DNA of 64,000 nt from Bacteroidota bacterium (GTDB lineage: Bacteria > Bacteroidota > Bacteroidia > Chitinophagales > Saprospiraceae). Location: contig JAIUPL010000010.1 of NCBI GenBank assembly GCA_020160935.1, positions 62,001-126,000 of the forward strand, given 5' to 3'. This document shows, piece after piece, positions 36,565 through 45,495 of this stretch. The notes under the pieces are model-generated. The model had not been told where the DNA came from, did no database searches, and saw nothing but the letters and a program-made list of their open reading frames with translations. Numbering within the stretch: the stretch's first letter is position 1; every line of letters begins with the position of its first letter. Position numbers and translations under genes: made by a program.

Positions 36565-39500
36565 TTATATCTCCCCTGTTTCCCGCAGCATCTCCTGCAT
36601 CAATGTCAATTGATTATTCAGAAGCCGCTTTACTTCGAACAGTTCATAGCGGTAATTGAAGCGAAGGTCGTGGTTCTCATAGTGGTTTTCGCGAATAGGA
36701 AAAATACCCAGGAAATTGGCATGCCAGCGTATGCGGCCTTTCCCGCTGAGTTCCATCAGGGGAATTTCCAGGAAAATGTCTTTCGGGAAAAACAGGTAAA
36801 TCCCTCTCATGTTCCGGATAATATCGACGGCAATGGCGCGCTCCGGACGGCGATTTTCGTACCGATACTCACTGATGTCGTGAAAGTAGCGCTCCCGCTC
36901 GTCGAGATAACGCCGCATGGCGATGCGCTCGCGGGCATTGGAAAGTCGAAATACCTGTGGGCGGGTGGCGTACAATTGTTCCAGTATGCCAATCGGATTA
37001 AATGCTTCCGCTGCGGGCAAAGCCAGCCATTTCCCTTCCTGACTGATGTAAATCCAGGGTAGTTTTACTTCGTTGGTAATTTCCGTAAACACCAGATCCA
37101 GGTATTGCAGGTCTGGGTGCAACTGGTAGCCGGCGAGCGTTTCGCGCAACAGGCGGATTACTTCAGGACGCTGTTTTTCGTCGCGGTTTTTTATACTGTT
37201 GTAAACCGGCAGGATTCGTTTCTGGAACAGGTTGAGCGCAATGGTTTCGCGGAGCGTATCTTCCGGAAAATGCGGAAAAAGGGCAATAATCTGGCGCAAT
37301 TCTGCCTGCGCGTCGTAACCCAGTCCCAGGCTTTCTGCATGCGTCACCAGTGGTGTATTGGGGTTGTGGTGCATCCAGATCATCAGACCGCTGCCGCTGA
37401 GTTCGCGGATACAATTTTCAGGGAAAACCTTGCCCTGCTCCGGGAATGCCCGATAGGCCACCATCCAGCGGCGCAAACATTCAATCAGTAACCTTCTGGC
37501 GTCGAGGTCGGGCATGCGCCGGAAATCGGTGAAGGACAGGCCTTTTTCCACCGAGGCATACAGACGATCAGTGTCGGCAACATAAGCCAGGTAAACACTT
37601 TTTTTGATATTGGGTGCTACCTGAAGCCACCCTGCACGGCCGGAATAGTCGCGGATGATTTTCTGGACAATGCCGTACACATCGAACTGATATTTACTGC
37701 ATTCCGGGTCGGAGATGAGTTCCCCGCTTTCGTTGAGCGTGAACCACGGCACCGGCGCCTGTGCATCTGCGCCCAGAATGAGTTCCGGGAGCAGGTATTC
37801 CAGAGCCAGGCGCAAAAACGATTGTCCGGCGTGTTCTTCTGCATCCTCCCCGAAAATATGAGCGCCCAGCAGGCAGGAGTAGGTAAAACGAATAACCGAA
37901 GCGCGAATATCGGTAAACGGCCGGCGTCGCTTGGTATCTTCCACTATCTGGGCAGCCAGCGTCTGGCGTTTCGCCAGCAGGCTGAAGTAGAGGTCTTCAC
38001 GCAGCAGCGATCTGTTTTTGACAATTTTTCCAGGATCGTCGGCTTCCATGCCCTGCAACATATCGAGGAGTTCCTGTATTTCACCCAGGAGGTCGAAGTT
38101 GCCGTCGGGCATAAACTGAAAATGCTCGCCCACCACGTCTACGCGCCGCACCCAGGCGCACTTGCCGCCTCCGCAGCATTCGATGACGGCGGCTTCCAGC
38201 AGTTCTTCCGATGGATACACCAGCCGGCAAACCTTGAGCGTATCGTCCAGAATAACCCGCAGGGGCACACGGTTGTCGGGCACATCTTCCTCGTGCTTAC
38301 CGGTGTGTAGCAGCGGGTCGTTGGGGAAGCGGTGATACACGCGCAGGGCAGCATCCGACAAGGCTTCGGACGCAATGGCGAGGTTATGAAACGTGGTACT
38401 CGAAACACATTTCCCGTCGCGCTGGTACTCGCGCAAACGGCTGGCAAACATCAGGACGAACTGCAAAGGGCGGTCGTTGCCGTTCATCGCCTCCTGCATC
38501 ACGCGCATGGGCGTTTCTTTCTGCAAAAATGTAATCAGCAGGTATTCAAACAGTTGCGCCGATTGCGGGTCGATTTTGGTGCGCACATGCTCGCAATGTG
38601 CGAATGCTTGCGTGTAGTTTTTTACCGCCATTGCGTCTTTGGCCAGCAACAGGCTGCGGCGGAAATCGCTTTTTTGCTCGAACGACAACAGGCCTATTTG
38701 TTCCAGCGACTCCTGCTCCCGCGGGCCGACGGGCAGGTTGAGGGTTTCGGGAATGTCAATTTCATCGACAGGAACAAAAAAAGGCGGAACCGTACTTTCT
38801 TCCCGGCTATCGGAAACAAAGTGGAAATAGTCGCGGATGAATACCGAGCGCCAGTTGCGCACCAGGTCTTCCTCACGCAGGTACTGAATAGCGTGTTGCA
38901 GGTCAATTTGAATCGGCCGCGATTGTTCGGCCAGTTCGCTGATGCTGATCTGCGACAGCCGCGTTTTTTCCCGCAGGTGCCGGAACGCATCTTCCACATC
39001 GAGGATAACCCGTTTCACTTTCACATTTTCAATCATGCGTTTTAGCAAGGCCAGCAGTGGCGCATGGTTGATGCGGTCGGTCTGGGCCAACAGGCGCGCC
39101 CGCACGCCTTCCATATCCAGCGGAAGGTCAACTGCGGCCTGTGGTATTTTGTTGCTCGCAGGTGCTGCCGAAAGTATAGACAGCATTTGTTGCGCTGCAC
39201 GATGCAATTGCCGGTCGCGCGGAATGCCATGATTTTCAATGGTTTCCCCAATGGGCAGTGCTGAGGGGTAGGGGAGCAGCACCGCAGGTACTGCCGACTC
39301 GCGCGCCTGCACACGTACGATTTGCAGTCCGGGCCGATCCTTTTGAATGGCTATGGCCTGTGTACTTTCCCAGAACACATCGGGTTTGTCGGTGTAATTC
39401 ATCGACAGGACAGCCACAAACAAATCGGCTTTTTCCAGAAATGCAGTAGCCTGTGTGCGAAGAGCCTCGGGCGCAATTTTCGTGGGATTCCAGAATACCG

Positions 39501-39603
39501 TTTCCCTTGGTTGTGCCTGTAACGCCAGTTGGCGCTGCACATCGAGCGCTGTGCTACCATCAGCAGCATCGGAGGAAATGAATATTCGAATCTGGTTGGC
39601 CAT
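36565..39603 (-). CDS. Large protein with N-terminal TIR-like domain
   Basis: This is a 1012-residue protein. Residues 1 to about 145 look like a TIR domain: strand 1 IRIFIS, FLEKADLFVAVLSMNYTDK, then FWESTQAIAI with Glu79 where TIR NADases place the catalytic glutamate. In bacteria such domains are often defence effectors that degrade NAD. The remaining ~860 residues are helical, charged and unrecognised (EDAFRHLREKTRLSQISISE, RNMRGIYLFFPKDIFLEIPL), with no P-loop or membrane segment found by eye. The gene follows a DUF4199 membrane-protein gene by 21 bases. A defence or signalling role is inference; the C-terminal part could be the sensor. Confidence 0.65.
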   Translation of the reverse strand: MANQIRIFISSDAADGSTALDVQRQLALQAQPRETVFWNPTKIAPEALRTQATAFLEKADLFVAVLSMNYTDKPDVFWESTQAIAIQKDRPGLQIVRVQARESAVPAVLLPYPSALPIGETIENHGIPRDRQLHRAAQQMLSILSAAPASNKIPQAAVDLPLDMEGVRARLLAQTDRINHAPLLALLKRMIENVKVKRVILDVEDAFRHLREKTRLSQISISELAEQSRPIQIDLQHAIQYLREEDLVRNWRSVFIRDYFHFVSDSREESTVPPFFVPVDEIDIPETLNLPVGPREQESLEQIGLLSFEQKSDFRRSLLLAKDAMAVKNYTQAFAHCEHVRTKIDPQSAQLFEYLLITFLQKETPMRVMQEAMNGNDRPLQFVLMFASRLREYQRDGKCVSSTTFHNLAIASEALSDAALRVYHRFPNDPLLHTGKHEEDVPDNRVPLRVILDDTLKVCRLVYPSEELLEAAVIECCGGGKCAWVRRVDVVGEHFQFMPDGNFDLLGEIQELLDMLQGMEADDPGKIVKNRSLLREDLYFSLLAKRQTLAAQIVEDTKRRRPFTDIRASVIRFTYSCLLGAHIFGEDAEEHAGQSFLRLALEYLLPELILGADAQAPVPWFTLNESGELISDPECSKYQFDVYGIVQKIIRDYSGRAGWLQVAPNIKKSVYLAYVADTDRLYASVEKGLSFTDFRRMPDLDARRLLIECLRRWMVAYRAFPEQGKVFPENCIRELSGSGLMIWMHHNPNTPLVTHAESLGLGYDAQAELRQIIALFPHFPEDTLRETIALNLFQKRILPVYNSIKNRDEKQRPEVIRLLRETLAGYQLHPDLQYLDLVFTEITNEVKLPWIYISQEGKWLALPAAEAFNPIGILEQLYATRPQVFRLSNARERIAMRRYLDERERYFHDISEYRYENRRPERAIAVDIIRNMRGIYLFFPKDIFLEIPLMELSGKGRIRWHANFLGIFPIRENHYENHDLRFNYRYELFEVKRLLNNQLTLMQEMLRETGEI

Positions 39604-39624
39604 TGTTTCGATGAATGGAGGCTC

Positions 39625-40146
39625 TTAATTCTTTCTCAGCAGGGCGGCGATGCCTGCTGCCAGGGCAAAACCGCCGAGTGCTCCGATAAACATACGGGTA
39701 ATAACCGGTCCCAGGGGTTGAATGCCCGGATTTTGCATGGTGTTTTCAAGTTCCTGAATACGTTCGCGGAAGCGATTGGCTTGTTCGGGATCGCCCAGGC
39801 CTGCTGCCACCTGCGCTTTCAGGCCTGCCAGTTCGATCGCCATTTCCGTTTGAATCAGCCCTGGATCAGCCAGATGCAAACCGTAGTAAAACAGCCAGTA
39901 ACCGAGGTTGATCAACAGAAATACGATAAAAGGGGTGCGGAGTATTTCCCTGAAATCGCGGTGGGCGCCTTTTGCTGCGCAATCTTCCACGGCTGCCCGG
40001 TGCATAAAAAACAGGTAGATCGCCATACTTGCCCATTGAAGCAAGGGGCTCAAAAAGTACTCTTGTTTGGCAGAATATAAGAGGGAAAAGTAAAAAATGA
40101 CAACGACGGCTCCCAGAAAGCCGTATTTCAGTGCGGGATTTTTCAT
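39625..40146 (-). CDS. DUF4199 membrane protein
   Basis: The start is set at ATG 40146 (MKNPALKYGFLGAVVVIFYF), giving 173 residues. Four hydrophobic segments flank a charged loop (DPEQANRFRERIQELENTMQ), and the C-terminus is IGALGGFALAAGIAALLRKN, the DUF4199 pattern. The function of the family is unknown. It is the middle gene of DUF4199-DUF4199-TIR protein on the minus strand, 21 bases from the TIR gene, and has its own hairpin leader upstream. Confidence 0.8.
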   Translation of the reverse strand: MKNPALKYGFLGAVVVIFYFSLLYSAKQEYFLSPLLQWASMAIYLFFMHRAAVEDCAAKGAHRDFREILRTPFIVFLLINLGYWLFYYGLHLADPGLIQTEMAIELAGLKAQVAAGLGDPEQANRFRERIQELENTMQNPGIQPLGPVITRMFIGALGGFALAAGIAALLRKN

Positions 40147-40180
40147 GCTGTTGAATTTCACAAAGCAGGCTGAGATATGA

Positions 40181-40234
40181 AACATGGGCCACCTCCGTAT
40201 GCGGGGGTGACCCATGTTGGATGCGGCAAATGTA
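40181..40234 (-). promoter_or_regulatory. -7 box plus leader hairpin between the two DUF4199 genes
   Basis: On the minus strand TACATTTG (40227-40234) matches the -7 consensus. It is followed within 10 bases by a hairpin AACATGGG / CCCATGTT with inner CACC/GGTG and CCG/CGG pairs (40181-40218). The structure would lie at the 5' end of the message for the second DUF4199 and TIR genes, or act as a partial terminator of the first. The -33 box is not found at normal spacing. Confidence 0.45.
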
Positions 40235-40254
40235 AGCATGCTGCAAAGATTTTC

Positions 40255-40827
40255 CTATCGAGCGCCCATGGCATCGCGTTTCATGAACAAACCGGCGATC
40301 AGTCCAATAATAAGACCGGCGATCACGCCGCCTGCCAACTGGGAAATAGCCATAAAGGTCGGGCTCATAAAGGCGCCGGCCATGCTGGTAGCCATTTCAA
40401 TTTGTTCTTCACTCATGCCCTGCGCTTCGTATTGTGCGGCAATGGCTTCTTTCATTTGATCCATGAAACCGGTGTTGATAACACCCAGATAAAGGAACAG
40501 CCATACAGCACTGATAGCGCCTGCTACCAGGCCGGTGAGCGAGCCGATGCCTACACAGCGGCCGAGGCTGATAAACCCGCCCAGTTGCTGGTCGCGGTCG
40601 ATGCGGATAACAGTTACGACTGCCCATATGGCTACTGCAAATCCGACCAGGGAGTACACCCATTTGATAGCGCCTGTGGTGGGCATCGCCGGGTCGGTGT
40701 TGGTCAGGTAAGCCACTAAAGAGGTGAGTACGCCTACTCCGCCCCAGATAGCGCCATAGCGGATGGCCAGTTGTTTGTAAGAGACAGTGGAAGGATCGGG
40801 TACGGATGGTCTGTCGAGTACGTCCAT
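40255..40827 (-). CDS. DUF4199 membrane protein
   Basis: This is a 190-residue protein. After a short cytoplasmic N-terminus (MDVLDRPSVPDPSTVSYKQL) come four membrane segments (YGAIWGGVGVLTSLVAYL, YSLVGFAVAIWAVVTVI, IGSLTGLVAGAISAVWLFLY, ISQLAGGVIAGLIIGLIAGL). An amphipathic loop IAAQYEAQGMSEEQIEMATS lies between the third and fourth, as in DUF4199 proteins. It is paralogous in layout to the next gene. The family function is unknown. It is divergent from the ABC exporter at 41056. Confidence 0.8.
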   Translation of the reverse strand: MDVLDRPSVPDPSTVSYKQLAIRYGAIWGGVGVLTSLVAYLTNTDPAMPTTGAIKWVYSLVGFAVAIWAVVTVIRIDRDQQLGGFISLGRCVGIGSLTGLVAGAISAVWLFLYLGVINTGFMDQMKEAIAAQYEAQGMSEEQIEMATSMAGAFMSPTFMAISQLAGGVIAGLIIGLIAGLFMKRDAMGAR

Positions 40828-41055
40828 TTCGTTTTAGTTTTAATGAAAGATTTGATTTTGGCTCGAATGTAACAGGAATGTCATTTCCGGGCATTTTTTT
40901 AGGCGACTATTTTCATTCTGCCAGACGAAAGCACGCTTTTTACCGACGACATTTCTATTAAATGAGAGAATGCCGAACTTTGCTGCCAAAAATTGGTTTG
41001 AAGAGGCTGTCGGCTTCTTCTGCATTACTTACAGCCGTTTTCCTTTTGCTGATAT

Positions 41056-42834
41056 ATGTCTGATTCTACTCCTGCTCCTCAAAAATTCAATTTCTCTCTT
41101 TTCCGTCGCGTTATGTCGATGGTAAAGCCGTATAAAACTACCTTTTATTTTGTAACATTTTTGAGCCTGGTCATGGCGCCTATGGCGGTGTGGCGACCAA
41201 AATTGCTGCAAAAAATGGTGGATGAGTACATTTTTGCCGGAAATATGAGCGGTATGACCCTGCTGGCATCGCTGGTGCTGGGCCTGCTGGTGGTGGAAGT
41301 GGTGCTGCGCTACTGCTTCCTGTACTACGCCAACTGGCTGGGACAGGCTACCATCCGCGACCTGCGTGTGCGGATTTTCAACCATGTGACCAACCTGAAC
41401 CTGCGTTATTTTGACAAAACGCCGATCGGACAAAGCACCACACGGACCATCAACGACATCGAGGCCATCAATACCATTTTCAGCGAAGGCAGCGTGACGA
41501 TTCTGGCCGATGTCACCACGATTATCTTCGTGTTGATTGTCATGTTCACCACTTCCTGGAAACTGACGCTGGTGGTGCTGTCGGTGTTCCCGCTGCTTAT
41601 TTGGGGCAGTATCAAGTTCAAGGAAAGCGTGCGCAAGAGTTATGAAAAAGTGCGTAACCATATCGCCACGATGAATGCGTTCCTGCAGGAACGTATCGGA
41701 GGCATGCGCATCGTCCAGATATTCAATGCCGAGCAGCGCGAAGCCGACAAGTTCCGGCAGATCAATCGCGACTATACTTCTGCCAACCTCAAATCCATCA
41801 TGGCGTATGCCATTTTCTTTCCGGTAGTGGATATTATTTCAGCCCTGTCGCTTGGCCTCATGGTATGGTATGGCGCCCGCGGCGTGTTGTCGGAAGAAGT
41901 GACGATTGGTACGATGGTGGCTTTCCCGCTCTACATTACCATGTTGTACCGACCTATTCGGATGCTGGCCGACAAATTCAATACCCTGCAAATGGGCCTG
42001 ATTGCCGCTGAAAGGGTATTCAAATTGCTGGAAAATACAGACAGGGTGAACAATACCGGCACCCTGGCACCAGCGCGACTGAAAGGCAAGGTAGAATTTG
42101 ATCAGGTGTGGTTTTCCTACAGCGAAGACCTGGAGAATGATCCGGTGCTCAAAGGCGTTTCCTTCGATATCCCGCCTGGCAAAACGCTCGCAATCGTAGG
42201 GAGCACAGGAAGTGGAAAAACCACCATCATCAGCCTGTTGGGGCGTTTTTATGAAATTCAAAAAGGACATATCCGCATCGACGGACATGACCTGAACGAA
42301 TACGATGTATTTGCCTTGCGCCGCAGGATTGCCGTGGTGCTGCAGGATGTGTTCCTGTTTGCCGGAAGTGTTATGGAAAATATCACCATGCGCGACCCGA
42401 ATATTACGGAGGAACAGGTGGTGGCCGCGGCCAAAATGATCGGCGCTCACACGTTCATTGAACGACTGCCGGGTGGGTATCAGTACCAGGTGATGGAGCG
42501 GGGCGCTACCTTGTCGATGGGCCAACGCCAGTTGATTTCTTTTGTTCGGGCGCTGGTATTCAACCCGGATATTCTGATTCTCGACGAGGCTACTTCATCC
42601 ATCGACCCGGAAACGGAATCCGTTATTCAGTTTGCCATCGAAAAATTGATTTCCAAACGCACCAGTATTATCATTGCCCACCGTCTGAGCACCATTCGCC
42701 ACGCCAACAATATTCTGGTGCTCGATAAAGGAGAAGTCAGGGAATTTGGAAGCCACCATACTTTGATGGAGATAGAGGGAGGGAAGTATCGGGATTTGTA
42801 TCAACAGTCCTTAGTCCTGAGTCCTGAGTCCTAA
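41056..42834 (+). CDS. ABC exporter, fused membrane and ATPase domains (MsbA/MDR type)
   Basis: This is a 592-residue half-transporter that should dimerise. The transmembrane domain covers about residues 20-320 (FYFVTFLSLVMAPMAVWRPK, SLVLGLLVVEVVLRYCFLYY). The nucleotide-binding domain has Walker A VGSTGSGKTTI (about 380), signature LSMGQRQ (about 486) and Walker B ILILDEATSSIDPE (about 506), followed by the His-switch IIAHRLSTI. The exported substrate (lipid, drug or peptide) cannot be told. The last codons (SLVLSPES) translate the left arm of the AGTCCTG heptad repeat, so the repeat has supplied the C-terminus and stop codon. Confidence 0.9.
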   Translation: MSDSTPAPQKFNFSLFRRVMSMVKPYKTTFYFVTFLSLVMAPMAVWRPKLLQKMVDEYIFAGNMSGMTLLASLVLGLLVVEVVLRYCFLYYANWLGQATIRDLRVRIFNHVTNLNLRYFDKTPIGQSTTRTINDIEAINTIFSEGSVTILADVTTIIFVLIVMFTTSWKLTLVVLSVFPLLIWGSIKFKESVRKSYEKVRNHIATMNAFLQERIGGMRIVQIFNAEQREADKFRQINRDYTSANLKSIMAYAIFFPVVDIISALSLGLMVWYGARGVLSEEVTIGTMVAFPLYITMLYRPIRMLADKFNTLQMGLIAAERVFKLLENTDRVNNTGTLAPARLKGKVEFDQVWFSYSEDLENDPVLKGVSFDIPPGKTLAIVGSTGSGKTTIISLLGRFYEIQKGHIRIDGHDLNEYDVFALRRRIAVVLQDVFLFAGSVMENITMRDPNITEEQVVAAAKMIGAHTFIERLPGGYQYQVMERGATLSMGQRQLISFVRALVFNPDILILDEATSSIDPETESVIQFAIEKLISKRTSIIIAHRLSTIRHANNILVLDKGEVREFGSHHTLMEIEGGKYRDLYQQSLVLSPES

Positions 42835-42947
42835 GTCCTGAGTCGGTAGAGTACACCTTGTTACTTCCGGCGTTTCTAATTGTAAATGCCAATAGTATCC
42901 AGGTGTACTCTACAGACTCAGGACTTAGGACTCAGGACTAACGACTA
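42805..42947. repeat. Palindrome with AGTCCTG heptad arms and TAGAGTACACC core
   Basis: The left arm is AGTCCTTAGTCCTGAGTCCT-type heptads leading into GTAGAGTACACCT. The right arm is AGGTGTACTCTAC followed by GACTCAG/GACTTAG heptads. The left arm encodes the end of the ABC exporter, and the right arm holds the stop codon of the convergent DUF2911 gene. Confidence 0.95.
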
Positions 42948-43799
42948 TTTCTTCATTTTCCACTCCTCAATGCTCTTCGCATTCATGCGCTGATAGTCCA
43001 TATTGCCTTCTGTTTTGGCTAATGCAGAACTTTTTTCAGCCGTAGCGATGGCATCCTTGTACATGCCCAGTTCGGCCTGGATATTGGCTTTCAGGCGCAG
43101 TATCCAGAATTTGTCGCCGCCTTTTGCAAGGCACTGATCTACCCAGGCAAGAGCCTGTTTCATGTCTTTTTTCTCTTCGTAGTAGTAGCGTGCAGCCGAG
43201 TAATAGGTGTTGGCGCTGGGGCCTTCCATTTGCGTTTTGATGTCGGCCATCACTTTCGAGTCGGTATCCTGGGTAAACGGAACCGATACCTTGGTGTTTT
43301 CCCACATCAGGTCGATGGTGGCGCCGTCATTTTTCAGGTTGCTGATTTCAATAGTGAAAGTTTCCACGGCATCGCGCAGAGAAGAGGAGGCTACCGTTAC
43401 TTTAGCAGCAACGTCTTCCATTTTGTAGTCGGCCGGTGCGGGAGCGCCCCACAGAGAAGTGTTTTTGTAAAACACGATGTCCCACTGGCGTTCTCCTGGA
43501 ACAGTGTAAAGGGCATAGGTGCCTTTGGGGAGGGCAGTTCCGCCCACTTTTACATCATCGCCGAAGGTTACTTTGGTGCTGGCGTTGGCGCCGGTGCGCC
43601 ACAGGTCGCCGAAAGGAACCAGATCGCCAAATATTTTACGTCCTTTGGCGCTTGGGCGTGAATACTCTACTTCTACCTTGGTCAGGCCGACTTCCTGGCT
43701 GATTTTTCCTGTTGGGCTGGGTTGCGGAGTTTTGATCTGTGCGGACAAAAGCGTGACCAGCAGGGTGCAGCACGCAGTGAGTAGGAGTGTTTTTTTCAT
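42945..43799 (-). CDS. DUF2911 domain-containing secreted protein
   Basis: This is a 284-residue protein. Signal peptide MKKTLLLTACCTLLVTLLSAQ. The DUF2911 domain (residues about 28-190) shows VEVEYSRPSAKGRKIFGDLV, WRTGANASTKVTFGDDVKV and LPKGTYALYTVPGERQWDIV. The C-terminal ~80 residues are TPR-like (ARYYYEEKKDMKQALAWVDQ). The function of DUF2911 is unknown; it is common in Bacteroidota. The TAG stop lies in the last heptad of the adjoining repeat. Confidence 0.9.
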   Translation of the reverse strand: MKKTLLLTACCTLLVTLLSAQIKTPQPSPTGKISQEVGLTKVEVEYSRPSAKGRKIFGDLVPFGDLWRTGANASTKVTFGDDVKVGGTALPKGTYALYTVPGERQWDIVFYKNTSLWGAPAPADYKMEDVAAKVTVASSSLRDAVETFTIEISNLKNDGATIDLMWENTKVSVPFTQDTDSKVMADIKTQMEGPSANTYYSAARYYYEEKKDMKQALAWVDQCLAKGGDKFWILRLKANIQAELGMYKDAIATAEKSSALAKTEGNMDYQRMNAKSIEEWKMKK

Positions 43800-43901
43800 G
43801 TTGTGATTTGAAAATTAGGTTTTAAAAATGCGTCAATAGAACACCATTCGGGTAAAATGGTTGATAAAGGAACCATCCTGATTTCGGAATGGCCCAAAAG
43901 A

Positions 43902-43936
43902 CAACTTCCGGAGCGCCAGGTGGCGTCCGGAAGTTG
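43902..43936 (-). terminator. Terminator-like hairpin after the YHS gene
   Basis: Arms CAACTTCCGGA / TCCGGAAGTTG, with GCGCC/GGCG pairing inside and a four-base loop. On the minus strand it is followed by TCTTTT. It lies 72 bases past the YHS gene stop. Confidence 0.7.
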
Positions 43937-44007
43937 CAGCAGGTATCAAATGAAATGTGAATGTGGAAGATGCGTCAAAAACTGTAGAAAACAGCCGTAA
44001 TTCGATC

Positions 44008-44301
44008 TTATTTTATCGAAGAAAGGTACTTTTCGGGTTCTTCCATAAACTCTTTTTTGCAGTGTTCGCTGCAAAAACCATATACTTTGCCCTGGTAGTG
44101 CACGGTATCTTCTACACTGCCATCGACCGACATTTCACAGATCGGATCGATGGTGTTGGCCAATACGACAGCAGGGGCTTTTTCGCCCGCGGGCTGATCG
44201 GTGGCCGTCTGGGTAGTAGTTGTGCCGGAGGGTGGCTGATGCTTGCAGGCAACCAGCAAAACCACTCCAACAACAAGCAGCATGATTGAAAAATTCTTCA
44301 T
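44008..44301 (-). CDS. YHS/TRASH-domain lipoprotein (metal-binding)
   Basis: This is a 97-residue product with a lipobox (VVGVVLLVAC), a Thr/Gln/Pro-rich linker, and a YHS domain marked by TIDPICEMSVDG and YGFCSEHCKKEFMEEPEKYL. The three cysteines and nearby histidine are typical of copper- or other soft-metal-binding YHS modules. It is probably tethered to the periplasmic side of a membrane and may take part in metal handling or heme-copper protein assembly (family knowledge). The gene follows a small exported helical protein by 11 bases. Confidence 0.85.
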   Translation of the reverse strand: MKNFSIMLLVVGVVLLVACKHQPPSGTTTTQTATDQPAGEKAPAVVLANTIDPICEMSVDGSVEDTVHYQGKVYGFCSEHCKKEFMEEPEKYLSSIK

Positions 44302-44312
44302 GGCAGACGTGA

Positions 44313-44690
44313 TCAGTGGTTACATTTTTCCATGACTTCGTGGAAGCGGTCGTGCAGGGCCGACAGTGCCTTGGTGAGGTCGGCATCCGATGCTTTGCCT
44401 TTGCGCACCATTTTATCCACGGCTTTCGATTCCTTGGCCAGCAGTTTCAGGGTTTCCTTCACGCCGGGTTTTTGATAAGCGGCCGGAACCATCGATTTTT
44501 GCAGGGCTTTTGCTTTGGTAGCCAGTTCGCCCGAACGCGCTTTGATGGGTTTCAGGTCGCCTTCTTCAGAAGGGTGAAAAGTTTGCGCCATCACGGTGTG
44601 GTAATCGCTAAGTTCCTTCCATTCCACTTTCTGGGCTTGCAGGTTGGCGCCGGCAAGTACCAGGAATAATGCAATAAAAATTTGCTTCAT
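44313..44690 (-). CDS. Small exported helical protein, partner of YHS lipoprotein
   Basis: The start is set at ATG 44690 (MKQIFIALFLVLAGANLQAQ), giving 125 residues with a signal peptide. The mature protein appears to be a four-helix bundle (SDYHTVMAQTFHPSEEGDLK, SGELATKAKALQKSMVPAAY, VKETLKLLAKESKAVDKMV, LTKALSALHDRFHEVMEKC) ending in CNH. The layout recalls cytochrome c'/b562-like bundles, but there is no CxxCH heme motif. The histidines and terminal cysteine, and the neighbouring YHS protein, suggest metal binding (inference). Confidence 0.65.
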   Translation of the reverse strand: MKQIFIALFLVLAGANLQAQKVEWKELSDYHTVMAQTFHPSEEGDLKPIKARSGELATKAKALQKSMVPAAYQKPGVKETLKLLAKESKAVDKMVRKGKASDADLTKALSALHDRFHEVMEKCNH

Positions 44691-44820
44691 GATATTGATT
44701 TTAAATGTAAAGTGCTGATTGTGAATGATATGGCAAAGGCGGGTAAAAAAATAGGAACCCGATGCAAGGAGGGAAAGTGTATTTTGCCGGCTCAAATGTA
44801 CTACGCTTACGCTTTTGCCA

Positions 44821-45270
44821 ATGCTTAATTTCTCCTGTTTACCGTTCGATCAACTTAGCCCCAAAGAGTTATATAACATTCTGGCGCTCCGCCAGGAAGT
44901 TTTTGTAGTGGAGCAAAACTGTCCCTACCTCGACTGTGATGGCAAGGATTTTCATTGCTGGCACCTGATGGGCCGCAATGATGCCGGTCAACTGGTGTGC
45001 TATACCCGATTGTTGCCGGAAGGTGTTTCCTATGAAGGATATACTTCTATTGGCCGGGTGGTGAGTTCGCCGCTGGCGCGCGGTACCGGCGCTGGAAAAA
45101 TTCTGATGCAGCGCAGCATTGAGATGTGCCTGCACCTTTTTGGCCCCACGCCGATCAAAATCGGCGCACAATCTTACCTGCTAAAATTTTATGAAGGTTT
45201 TGGCTTCCTGTCTACGGGTGAGGAGTATTTGGAAGACGGGATACCACACACCAAGATGATTAGAGGGTGA
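44821..45270 (+). CDS. GNAT N-acetyltransferase, ElaA type
   Basis: The start is set at ATG 44821 (MLNFSCLPFDQLSPKELYNI); an in-frame TTG at 44815 is less likely. The 149-residue length is normal for ElaA. Landmarks are LALRQEVFVVEQNCPYLDCD, TRLLPEGVSYEGYTSIGRVV, the acetyl-CoA loop SPLARGTGAGKILM and the final FYEGFGFLSTGEEYLEDGIP. It transfers an acetyl group to an unknown small molecule or protein. The stop TGA is formed by the first GGTGAGAG word of the following repeat. Confidence 0.9.
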   Translation: MLNFSCLPFDQLSPKELYNILALRQEVFVVEQNCPYLDCDGKDFHCWHLMGRNDAGQLVCYTRLLPEGVSYEGYTSIGRVVSSPLARGTGAGKILMQRSIEMCLHLFGPTPIKIGAQSYLLKFYEGFGFLSTGEEYLEDGIPHTKMIRG

Positions 45271-45495
45271 GAGATGTGAGAGGGTGAGAGAGTGAGAGAT
45301 GTGAGAGGGTGAGAGAGTGAGAGGAGTAGAGTTGACCGCTCCACTGAAAGAATTGTGGCGTCCTGAAATAACTTTTACTCTACTCCAATCACTCTCTCAC
45401 ATCTCTCACTCTCTCACATCTCTCACCCTCTCACCTTCTCACTCTCTCACCCTCTCACATCTCTCACCCTCTCACATCTCTCACCCTCTCACTCT
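45262..45495. repeat. Palindrome with GTGAGAG-type tandem arms
   Basis: The left arm (to about 45325) is GTGAGAG/ATGTGAG words, then GAGTAGAGTTGACC. A ~60-base centre follows. The right arm begins ACTCTACTCC and continues in CTCTCAC/ATCTCTC words to 45495. It contains the stop codons of both convergent neighbours (GNAT and the T9SS hydrolase). It uses the same words as 11299-11459. Confidence 0.95.
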
